NCBI RefSeq assembly: GCF_963678975.1
Contig: NC_089274.1
Span: 48,328,075 to 48,392,074, forward strand
Origin: Dysidea avara
Lineage: Eukaryota > Porifera > Demospongiae > Dictyoceratida > Dysideidae
Direction of reading: 5' to 3'
DNA: 64,000 bases
The notes under the pieces are model-generated. The model saw nothing but the letters and a program-made list of their open reading frames with translations. It was not told the origin of the DNA and made no database searches. The translations under genes and the position numbers were made by a program. This document shows positions 35,201 through 44,400 of the stretch, in pieces (within the stretch, counting starts at the first letter, position 1; the number at the start of each line of letters is the position of its first letter).

Positions 35201-36093
35201 GCAAACAAGATGAGACAACAGAAGTTGGTGAAGAGGTTCCCATTCCAAAGCCGGAAGACAGGTCCGCAGCTGAAAATTCTATTCCAGAACTGCAATCTCT
35301 ATCTATCTCAACTGCCGAAGCTCCTGATGTAACTAATAATCCACTTCCTAAACTAGCTGCAGTCCGTCCCAAGCCTACTCCAGCACCTCGGGCTTATCGA
35401 CCAATGCCATTTTCCCAGTCGCCAGTTGGTGGCCATGGTCATGTGATCCAGCGCAGTAGTGTAAAAGACAAGTTGTTACCATTACGAGAAAAGTTAGCAG
35501 ACAACGCCAGTAAACTACAGGAGTATTCCACTGAGGGTGGGTTTGTACCCACTGCAGAATGGGTAAGCTAGCTTACTCTAATATAACATTCACCTAGATG
35601 TGTTTTTACAATACTATTTGTAGTTAAACAATTGGAAGTCCAAGCTACCGCTGGACACGTTGATGAAGTTGCTACAGATTCTGGTACCACAAGTTGATAA
35701 AATGTGCAAAGACAAGTAATACAATTAACCCTTAACATTGCTCATAATATCATTTCACTTGTTAGTGAGGTTAGTTCAGAGCAGGCCATACTGGATTACT
35801 TGAAGAATGGAACACTAGTCGGGTTATTGCCTGTACCACATCCAATAATTGTACGAAGTTATCGGGTAAGTGTGATGTGTGATTGTACATAACTGACTTT
35901 TATTTGTTGTAGCAAAACATCAGCACAGACTTGTGGTTCCACACGTACATTTGGGGGGTCATATTTGTAAGGTAAGACCGGTCACCTGTGTAAAAAAAAT
36001 ACTGTATACATTGTCTCCCTTGACAGGAGTACCAGCCCCCCTATATGGATGGACACCAAATTACAATTATTTCAAGTTCAGATAATTGACTAA
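26261..36093 (+). CDS. HID1: HID1 domain-containing protein (dense-core vesicle / Golgi sorting)
   Basis: HID1 is a peripheral trans-Golgi protein required for dense-core vesicle cargo sorting; it was first found as C. elegans hid-1. About 25 exons were read on the plus strand. The start MGGVDSKAMFKEAV keeps the N-terminal Gly and context of the myristoylated human MGSTDSK. Exons 1-3 are 26261-26326, 26396-26545 and 26597-26660; then intron 3 of 2.9 kb; then exon 4 near 29548 (LNCVRLLTRILPFLFE). Later matches include DLLFCPDFTV, VDSCEYIWEAGVGCAVAP, DYRERLVE, SGERNFGVRLNKPYNHKLQL, ISGLPRLQPLYDCLLTIVAN, NHFLVFYLLETFNNLVQYQF, NTNLVYSIIRSKAVFYQ, the acidic Pro/Ser linker (35034-35565), LPLDTLMKLLQILVPQVDKM and VGLLPVPHPIIVRSY. 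It ends TSPPIWMDTKLQLFQVQIID. All regions of human HID1 are represented in order. Confidence 0.96.
27200..27813. mobile_element. 614-bp terminal-inverted-repeat element, copy 2 (in HID1 intron 3)
   Basis: The ends TGTGACTGTCTCAGCAAAAA and, reversed, TGTGACCATCTCAGCAAAAC match copy 1 at 14039-15177. The interior (about 27480-27775) is the reverse complement of 14100-14400 of copy 1, with many point changes. It is about half as long, so one of the two has lost or gained internal DNA. Confidence 0.75.
27868..28068. mobile_element. Fold-back element, about 200 bp
   Basis: The two halves are inverted copies: TTTTAAGTTCAATTAGGGAT at the left against CCCTACTCGAACTTAAAA at the right, and ACTAGTGGACATACAATCCC against GGGATTGAATGTCCACTAGT near the centre. 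It has no ORF. It lies directly downstream of copy 2 of the 0.6-kb element. Confidence 0.75.
28440..28760. repeat. Dispersed repeat, inverted copy of the 57220-57540 family
   Basis: Words such as GGTATGCCGAAAGGCACTTG and GTTACGCTTGTCTGAAGGCA are the reverse complement of segments at about 57400-57520; a third copy lies at 62285-62545. It is part of a large interspersed family with no recognised protein. Confidence 0.7.
28975..29292. mobile_element. hAT-type MITE, 318 bp, perfect 8-bp target duplication
   Basis: The termini are TAGGGCATGAACGAATGT and, reversed, TAGGGTGTGAACAAATGT. ATTGATAT flanks both ends (28967-28974 and 29293-29300). The inside holds repeated GAATGTTCGAATGTT words in both orientations. 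Similar ACATTCGAA words occur at the start of the hAT element at 63507, suggesting related ends. Confidence 0.9.
29815..30415. repeat. 75-bp tandem array, about 8 units (HID1 intron 4)
   Basis: The word GTCAAGTAGGTCCCAAACAT or a close variant recurs at 29857, 29932, 30007, 30082, 30157, 30232, 30307 and 30382, a strict 75-bp period. Units are nearly identical except for the first. Each unit holds GACCTCATTAATAAGACCAC. The array ends about 55 bp before HID1 exon 5 (about 30470). Confidence 0.95.
31091..31130 (+). repeat. 20-bp tandem duplication of a splice donor (HID1)
   Basis: CCACAAGGTGAGTGTGGACA occurs twice in a row (31091-31110 and 31111-31130), so the end of the exon encoding LYRPPQ and its GTGAGT donor are duplicated. 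Use of the first donor keeps the frame into the next exon (31558-31679). Use of the second would add 20 nt and shift it. Confidence 0.85.
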
Positions 36094-36254
36094 AAATTAG
36101 CTCAATTACACCAAAGTGTAGAAATCTGCACTATAAAAATATGTATGGAAAACCCATTTTGTCATTGGTATTATTTAAGAATGTGTTACTCTAATAGAAC
36201 GTTCAGGGTAGTTGGCATGGTAGCGAGGTAACCGTTCGCGCACGTGAGCATAAA

Positions 36255-39200
36255 ATGGTCGACGTACGCCAGAGTTTGGTATCAGCAGTAGACCAGGCTA
36301 CAAGTGCTGGTGTGCCTGAGGCAACTATCAGGAAAATATTGGAATCAGAGCTGCCCAGTCTACCGAAATACAAGAAGGCGAGATGCTCCATTAGCGGGCT
36401 CGTATACGTCACCATATTCTACCTGTTACCATTGCTTAGTGTAGTGGGATTACTCGGATATGGTGTTTGGAACTATTACCAGGAATATCCGTGTTACTAC
36501 TTCGTGCCTGCACCGCTACAAGAAATATTGGGGCCACTGGCTGACTGCGAGTTCTGCAAAGGAATTGACCATGTGCCGAAACTCAGCAATTTATCCACGG
36601 TGGAGTTTGTGCAGCACTACGGGTTTAGTGGTAGACCAATCGTTGTGACTGATGCTACAAAGTCATGGAAGGCATCATCTGTGTTCTCTTACGACTTCTT
36701 CAAACAATTGTATATGAGTAATCCTGACTCATTAGAGAATGATAAGACTCATGGACAATTCTTCCAATACAACTCCAATATTAGGAACCTTAATGAACTG
36801 TTCAGTATGTCTGAGGATAGTGCTAGATTCAAAACTGAGAAGTGGTATATCGGATGGTGAGAACCTTGTAATTAATGTACCTATCAGTGTCACACCCTAT
36901 GATTGATTCTTATAAATTTTCCTTTTTCCCTTCTACAATCAGACTCTGGAACACACTCCCCCCCTTTGTAATTCACTCCCCTACCTTAGATGAGTTTTGT
37001 ACTAACCTGAACATTCATTATGATCACACCTGTGCACAACAATCTTTTTGATTTCTGCACAGTAACAAATATAATAATAACACCCCACATCAGGCAGCAG
37101 GTCACCTGAAGTCGAGCATTTGCAATTGATTCCTGGAGTGGAGATTTGTGACTTGGAAGTTGTCCAGGGAATTTATCGTACAGTTTTTGTATATCCACTG
37201 TGGGGTATGACATTGATAGGTACATGACAAACTCTGAATGACCAGGGTTTTTGGTCTGGCACCATAGGTATTATAGCAAGAGTATTTATGGTCCCATTGT
37301 CCATTGAGCTCAAAGATAAATGCAGTTTTTTCAGAAGAAGACATTTTCTTCCAATACTGGTTGTTATGGTGTGATTTAGAACTAACGTGTACCCATCAAC
37401 TGTTATTTCACTTTTATTTCAGGTCAACAGGTGATGTGGACATAAGAAATGAGTTGGGCAAATACTTCACTGATCCTTACTTCCTTCCACAACCAATGGA
37501 TGAGCTTCCAGATGCTGAACCTCGTTTCTTAGCTTGGATCTTCATGGGAGCGCCAGGACCTGGTGCCAGCTTGCATGTAAGAGAGTGTATGTATGGGTCA
37601 CTGTAGGCAGATGTATAGAGTATAAGGTACAATAATGATGAGGGTAAAAGAATTGAAGAGCTTATCTTCATATCAAGATACTCTAATAGAGCAATCATAG
37701 AATATTCAGTGGAATAATCTTACAATAGTTACTAAGTATCTTAAAAGTTATAAACAACATTTAATACTGCTTCAAAGTCTTGCTAAAATATTTTGAGTAA
37801 TTAAGGAAATATTTGGAATATGAGTACTTTTTGGATACATACTAGTATATTAAAAATTATTAGTGAAACAAGTGGTGATGGTATTACAGCATAGCTTGGT
37901 GGGAAAATCCCTACAATTGGCATGTTGTAACAATCATTTTGTTCAATGCCAAGTAGCCACCGAGCTATGCTGTAATACCATCATTCATCTCTTGTTTCGC
38001 TACTTTTTATCACTTGGATCCCTACTAAATTAATAAATTTTCAATATTCTAGTTTTTTTTTAGCTGTACACGTGTGGCTGTTCTGTTAGGGTGACTGTTG
38101 TATTAGAATATCTCACCTACCAGGGACTATTTCATATTTCACATTGTGCTAGCATTATGAATACAGCTAGGCCAATAATAACAGGATGTATCATTATGAT
38201 CAATTGTTAAGAGGTGTGGTCTCGGTGCTCAATTGTTACGATTAATCAACCAAGACTGCATTAATAGGCGAGTGGTATTGAACCTATCATGAAGTTAGTT
38301 ACAGGTATCTAGTGAGCATAAGTGCTTAAATAAGTTTGCAGCGTCTAAATGTGCTGCTCAAGGAAAGTGTTGATGGGGAAATTAGTACCTCAATATGGTT
38401 TCATTGCATGAAGAAGGACAAAGACCAGCTTGATTGCAGTTAAAAGGAAAGACTTAGGTGTAGAGGGCACTCGTCGGAACCCTAAAGGCACATCCCACTG
38501 GTGAGTTTGTTATTGTGGCATAAAATGCTGGGCATGTTGACCTGTTGGGCTACGGGGGGCTTCATTTCGTCGCGTAAGATGTTTCTAGGATGATTTTTAA
38601 AGGCAGCATTTTAGGCGGTGCATGTCATTTTGGGGGGATCTCTACTTAAACAGTACTACTGTACTGTTTGATATAGTGAAAGTGTAGTGTTTAAAAATAG
38701 AATAATGATGAAAATTTGAATGTGATTTCCTGATCTATGTTTGGAACCTACATGTCATTGTAATGAGGTGGTCTTAAGACACAAAATCATGAAGTATACC
38801 TTGGGACCCACACCTGCACTTTACATGGCCATTATTGAGGTGGTCTTACCATATTTCAAGACGGAAATTTTCTTTACTGATTTCGAAGTGTTTAGGGGTT
38901 AACAGTGAAATATTCAGACCTCCACATACAGTATTACAATTGGGATTGTTGCACAGCTCAACCTTCCCCCTTAGAATATTTAGGCTATACAGTATTTATT
39001 GTGGTCATGTCTTATGGGGTCACTCATATGGTTCTATACAGTACTACAGATGTTGTTATAGATTGATCATGTTGGCAGTCCGTCATGGCAAGCACAACTT
39101 GTTGGTACAAAGACGTGGACACTAGCCCCACCCCCAGAATGTACCAGTGTGTGCTCATCATTTAATGTCACCATTAACACTGGAGAAATGAGTGAGTGAA

Positions 39201-40093
39201 ACAGTTGTTATAGCACTATGTACCATAACAGTTTTGAACAGTTAGGAAATGTATTGGTTCAGTATATAAAAACAAAAACTTACGATGAAACATAATTATA
39301 ATACAGGTTTTGCCTACAATTTCTTGATTTTCGTCAACATTTTATTCGTCAAATCTGCTGAAGTCTGAATTCGTCAAATTTTTCTTACATCAAAATTTCC
39401 TTGCGTACAGTAGTGGGAAATTTTCAAGATTAAATTTTCAAAAAAGACTGCTTGATTGAAAGTTCAAAAATGTATTTCAAAACATTTCCTCTTTACCATG
39501 CTGCAGTGTAGATAAACTAGAAAGATTTGCTGACTTATTTGCATGAAGCTAACAATGGTTGTGTTGATCATGAGAATACAGTAGGATTTGCTGCTTGATT
39601 GTTTAACATAATAGATATTGATAAAGGCCCATCTAGAATCTGTCTAGCTACAACTTCCTCCTTCGATTCATAGCTTGAACCATATGTTGCGTTAGCCTTA
39701 ATCCAAATGGTCTGTGGATTGAACCATGCATGACTAGCTGGCATATATCACATAGCTTGAATCATGTTCACCTTCCAGTGGCCCATTGCCTATAACCATG
39801 GCCTATATAGCTAACTGCGAACTTCGTTAATATACTTCTTTTGATTGTCACATGTAATTGTATTATTGGTCCTTGGCCTTTCTGATAAATTATGAAAAAT
39901 TTTTTTACTGTTTTCAAATTTTTCAAAAATATCCCACTATAATTATGGTATATTTGTTCATTTTCAAAAAATAATAATTATGTTGTACTTGTTGTTTCCT
40001 TGTGCAGTTGTAATAGACACCAATCAATGGTTCCACTCTACATATATTCACCCTGGTAACATCAGCATCACCATCGGCTCTGAGTATGACTGA
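36255..40093 (+). CDS. Membrane-anchored JmjC-domain 2-oxoglutarate oxygenase
   Basis: Four exons: 36255-36856, 37423-37576, 39062-39191 and 40008-40093; 972 nt, 323 aa, all phases consistent. Residues 1-50 are hydrophilic. One hydrophobic stretch (about residues 54-75, YVTIFYLLPLLSVVGLLGYG) predicts a type II membrane protein, with the rest facing the lumen or outside. The C-terminal half is a JmjC/cupin fold: ATKSW (substrate-side start), RFLAWIFMGAPGPGASLHID with the H-x-D iron ligands, PSWQAQLVGTKTWTLAPPPE, then DTNQWFHSTYIHPGNISITI carrying the distal His. The iron ligands are intact, so Fe(II)/2OG hydroxylase activity is expected. JMJD8 is an ER-lumenal JmjC protein but has a signal peptide rather than this anchor. 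The substrate is unknown. The exon at 39062 is easy to miss. CACGTG lies 9 bp upstream of the ATG. Confidence 0.85.
36890..37055 (+). mobile_element. LINE 3' ORF fragment (JmjC gene intron 1)
   Basis: The plus strand reads IDSYKFSFFPSTIRLWNTLP and then PTLDEFCTNLNI before a stop. This is the same YKFSFFP..I.LWN.LP tail as the fragment at 1805-2170 but with different flanks, so it is an independent 5'-truncated copy of a similar non-LTR family, here in the sense orientation of its host gene. Confidence 0.65.
37855..38035. mobile_element. Fold-back element (JmjC gene intron 2)
   Basis: GATGGTATTACAGCATAGCT (left) is answered by AGCTATGCTGTAATACCATC (right), with GAAACAAG and CTTGTTTCG outside. 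Arms are about 60 bp around a loop of about 60 bp. Related words (CAAGCTATGTTGTAATATCA) appear at 51239-51262, showing a family. Confidence 0.75.
38040..39050. other. Intron 2 of the JmjC gene
   Basis: Apart from one decayed 75-bp-type repeat unit (about 38740-38850), nothing further can be supported here. Confidence 0.4.
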
Positions 40094-40182
40094 ATATCAT
40101 CATACAAACCCCCTCCCCCCTTATTTTTTGTTAAGTATATACAATTGTAATTCATGTATTTCAATTGTATTTTTTGTACATT

Positions 40183-41190
40183 TTACCAATTGAATTTTTG
40201 TTGTGCCAATTTGTAGAACTGTTCATTTGATGATTGATAATATTGTTTTAGTTTCTGTTTGACATTTTCTGATACAGTCGGATGTGTTCGTCCTTTTTTA
40301 TCTCCCAGACATTTTGGCTCTTGTTGAATGTTCATTTTCCAGCAGTAGAAGCCTTTGACATCACTGAACACAAATTGAGACCTCGTATAAAATGGTTTGA
40401 TTTGTAAGAATGTCTGAACCTTTAGTAGCTCTTCATACGGATTAGCAACAAAATTATCACCATCCAATATAAGAATTTGACTAAGTGGAAAATATTTTAA
40501 CCACTTTGTGAGGTGTACAGCGTAGTTGCTTACTTGCACAGGAATGTAGTTAGTATTAACACTGCCATCTCTCTGTAGGACAGCCTCTTCAAAACTTGGT
40601 CTCTTTTCTCGTTTGTTTACAACCTTCTTTGCATCCAGTTGAGTGAAGTCTGAAATCAGTCGAGTGACAGGGTCCTTTACAATTAATATCAACTTGAGGT
40701 TTTGTGATACCATACGCATCCTCTGGGGTACCACGTCTGTCACAAAATAATGAGGTGATTTTTCAATAGTGATTTGACCAGGTTTACTGACTGGCATCTG
40801 ATCAATATAGGACTCCACTCCTTTCTGGAAGTTTTCGTCATAGTCAAAATAGTGTACCTCATGGTGGGCGGTGACTACACTAGGATGTAGTTCTAACATT
40901 GTCAGTAGTGCTCTAGTGCCGCCTTTCTTTACTCCAATTATAATGGCGGTAGGGAATCGTTTTCTTTCGTCCACTTGAAACTCTTGATGAAAACTAGAAC
41001 AATTCACAGAAGGTAAGTATCGGGCGTCCATGACATCTCTTTCCAAAACTAGTTCCCTGTTCATTAAAGGAACGCCGCATTTCATGTGGTAGGTCGCGAC
41101 GAATACTATTCCACAAAGTAGACATGTCACGAAGAGTTGCTTAAGAGAGCACCTGTTAACCAGTCCCCTCCATAATTCCATTTTATACAC
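40183..41190 (-). CDS. Heparan sulfate glucosamine 3-O-sulfotransferase-like
   Basis: Single-exon gene, 335 aa. HS3ST enzymes move sulfate from PAPS to the 3-OH of glucosamine in heparan sulfate, in the Golgi lumen. A short cytoplasmic N-terminus and one transmembrane segment (about residues 18-35, LFVTCLLCGIVFVATY) give type II topology. The 5'-phosphosulfate loop is AIIIGVKKGGTRALLTMLEL, and the catalytic Glu lies in HHEVHYFDY (NEVHFFDW in human HS3ST1). The 3'-phosphate site is LILIVKDPVTRLISDFTQ. GFYCWK and a second Cys in PKCLGDKKGRTHP form the conserved disulfide and substrate loop. All core residues seem present, so an active enzyme is likely. Which of the vertebrate HS3ST isoforms it resembles most cannot be told by eye. 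The stop lies 90 bp from the JmjC stop (convergent). Confidence 0.93.
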   Translation of the reverse strand: MYKMELWRGLVNRCSLKQLFVTCLLCGIVFVATYHMKCGVPLMNRELVLERDVMDARYLPSVNCSSFHQEFQVDERKRFPTAIIIGVKKGGTRALLTMLELHPSVVTAHHEVHYFDYDENFQKGVESYIDQMPVSKPGQITIEKSPHYFVTDVVPQRMRMVSQNLKLILIVKDPVTRLISDFTQLDAKKVVNKREKRPSFEEAVLQRDGSVNTNYIPVQVSNYAVHLTKWLKYFPLSQILILDGDNFVANPYEELLKVQTFLQIKPFYTRSQFVFSDVKGFYCWKMNIQQEPKCLGDKKGRTHPTVSENVKQKLKQYYQSSNEQFYKLAQQKFNW

Positions 41191-41453
41191 GCAAAGATTA
41201 AAGCCATTAGATTGAAGCCATTAGATTGAAGCCTAGGGACTTTACTCTATTTACACCCCACCTAAATAAAGTGAGCGTTATATAACGGAACTCCGATTAT
41301 TACTTCCTAAGGGTGTGTCTAGCTGTAGGTGCAGCAGAGAGGCAAGAATTATCATATGGTAGGTATGACCAAATTGTACTGCAGCTAACTGTTTTACTTA
41401 CTATTTGCAGCCACGCCCCTTTACTACTTGCTGGTAGTCCCAAACACAGACGT
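41191..41453. promoter_or_regulatory. Divergent region HS3ST-like / ANK-CH gene
   Basis: There are 263 bp between the HS3ST-like start (41190) and the chosen ANK-CH start (41454). An upstream in-frame ATG at 41313 exists, but a CAG at 41408-41410 could be a splice acceptor, so the second gene may have a 5'UTR exon. GATTGAAGCCATTA is repeated in tandem near 41207-41230. Confidence 0.4.
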
Positions 41454-44400
41454 ATGAGTCTAGTAAGGCGGATTGTTCGTAGTGTCAAGAAGGGCGTGTG
41501 CTCCACCTGTGCAAAGGCCAAATACCCTCAATTAGAGGCTGCTGCAGCGGGCCATGTGGCCTGTCTTTCGCAAACACTAGACTCAGGAGGTCTCAATGTG
41601 CGAGATGAATTTAACGCAAGCGCGATGCACATGGCAGCGCGCAAGGGACAAATAGCTGTGTTGATGTACCTTATTCAAAACAACATTGTCAATGAAGTGG
41701 CTAGAGCGGCCAATGGAGCTACTCCAGCGCACGATGCAGCAGGGACAGGCTATCTGGAGTGCCTACGTTACCTGATTATGCACTCCAATTGTTCATCCCA
41801 TGACAGGGACCTCAATGGTAGTACACCACTACACTGGGCATCACAGTTTGGTCACTTAAATGTGGTGTCCTGGTTGGTGATGGAAGGGAACGCTCAGTTG
41901 GATGCCATCACTAAAACTGGAGTGACAGCATTTCATCTTGCAGCATCAAAGGGACATTTGGTGATGCTCAAGTGGTTAACAAACTATGCATACAAGAAGC
42001 ATCCCAATCCCATGAGGCTGATTAACAGCAGGGCTAGAAATGGAGCCACACCCATCTACTTTGCAGCACAAGAGGGTCATGTTGAGATAGTGCAGTGGCT
42101 AGCAGAAAAGGCTGGTGCCGACCTGTTGATATTCTCTGGGACGGGTATGGCACCGTTACATGCTGCAGCACAAGAGGGACACACCAAATGTGTCCAATAC
42201 TTATTTAAATTTGGTGTGGGCACTTCAGCTGGTGGACTGAGGTCACGACAAGATGGAGCAAGTGCCCTACACTACGCTGCCTGTCAAGGTGAGTACTTGA
42301 TAACTAACTACTAGTGTAGCATGCACACAACACAACTCTATATAAGCATCATACTGTTTAGTGTCAAAGAGTTTCATGATACTAGCTAGCTAGGAGATTT
42401 ATAAAGATAACTTTCTCCATTGAATCTGCTATGCAGCTTTGGTGTATCAGTAGTATCATGTCCAAAAAGTTTGTGATTGACAGTTTATAGCTATAGAATG
42501 AACAATTAATATACTTCAAAATAAAGAAACCACGCGTAGTTATTTGCAATGTTGTCCACAATCAAATAAGGTCATGAGGAGATAGTTAGCTGGCTGCTAC
42601 TACAAAGACAATGTAATGGGACAGAGAAGGATTTCATAGGGAGCACTCCAGTACACGATGCTGCAGATGAGGGCAGAGTAAAGTATGAACACTATTATGC
42701 TATTGTATTATAGCAGTTATATAATGTATTGTTGAAGAATCTTACAAGTGTTCTACAATCATGGGGTTAATATGGCAATGACTAATGCTCAGGGAGACAC
42801 CCCATTAGATCTAGCTAGTCGTAGAGCTATGAAGATGTGTGTACAATTCCTTGAAATGGCCTTGAAGAACAAGCTACCTCGATCACCTACACCTAACACA
42901 TCTTTACAGGTAAGCTAGAGGTTGCTATATTAACAGTGTCTGGAGTGAACATATTTTTTGTAGAGTGATGATGAATCAGTCCCAAACGAGGTATGCCCTA
43001 TCAAGAGTATAATATGCTATATACATACTGTTAGCTACTCATGGGTCAATTAAAACACAGAGTTAATTATTTTCATAGTTAAAGCTTACACTATGAACAG
43101 TGCATTGCTGATATGAAAAGAAAGTTAATAGCCACAAATTTAAAGCCACAAAATCAGACTAGAGTGAAAACAAAAATAAATCAAATAAAATTAGGCTCTT
43201 GTACAAAAGCCCTAACAACTCCTTCAGTTGGAAAACTGATATTCTTTCTGGTTAGGAAGATGATGAGCTCCTCATTAGTGAGATTGCTGATTTTTATGGT
43301 TCTAGTCCTGGTACTAGAGGAGGTGGTAAGGGTGGCAAGTGGGAGGTGAGTAATGTCACTCTATTATGAGGTCACCAGTGACCAACACTTGTAGACATTC
43401 CGAGATCTAATGGAGAGTGAAGACCTCTTACTAGGTGATGACAATGATGATGATATTGGTGATGAGGAAGAGTTTGACGAAAGTGATGATGTGGTGAGTG
43501 TTAAGTCAGTGAAATCTGCTGTGAAATTGGTAGAACATACTCATCTAATTCCATTACAATGTGACATCATGGTATAGCCAGCCCCCAATAATGTTTGTGT
43601 ATGATGAAAATTTCTTTCATACCACTGCATGTAATTAATTACTTCAAAGTTTTGTCATTCAAAGATTTCTAACCATATAAATTTCCGAAAATTTCTACAT
43701 GTGACAAATATAATTATTCTAAACTTTTACAACTCTTGTAGGAAGAGGAGAAACGAAAGCGTCTTAGAGAACAAATGAGGAAAGAAGAAGAAATGAAAAA
43801 GAAATTACGGATGGAAAAAATGAAGAGCCAGAAAGAAGAGGAGGATAGAATAAGAGCTAACCTTCTGATAGAAGAGAAAACTAGTTTAAACTCCCTCAAG
43901 GAGTCTGGCTATGTCTCAATTTCTACAAAAACTGTTACTCGAAATAGACCACTATCGATGCCTTCTGCATTGCTTGTGAGTTATTCATTGTATAACCAAA
44001 AACCTAACTTAAATAATTCATCTTTCAGTCATCACAAGACACAGAAGAACACGATGCAAAGTAACAGTATACAACTTAACCATCTTGTTTGTATTGTCTC
44101 TTTACAGGAAGAACAAAAAGTTTCTCAATAGATTCTTACGCAAGTCAACCAATTCTGATAGTCGCTTGCCAAGAACAAAATCCTCCAGTTCAGTTGATGA
44201 GGATATACAGGACAAACCTGAAAAGCCAAAAATGAAAAATTCAAGGAGTACTGGAAATTTATTTGATGCTACTTCTCCCCCCAGGATCCCATCTCAACCT
44301 CAAGTACCAAAAGAGAAACAAATAGCTAGTGAATTATCAAAATCTAAACAGATTCAAATGAACAATTTACTGGGAGCAGAAATGTTACTCCAACAGAGTC

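Noticed and set aside
34992..35372. 126-aa minus-strand ORF
   Set aside because: It is the antisense shadow of the acidic linker exon of HID1, which continues the HID1 frame.
38835..39125. 96-aa plus-strand ORF
   Set aside because: It overlaps the real JmjC exon 39062-39191 in another frame and has no family resemblance.
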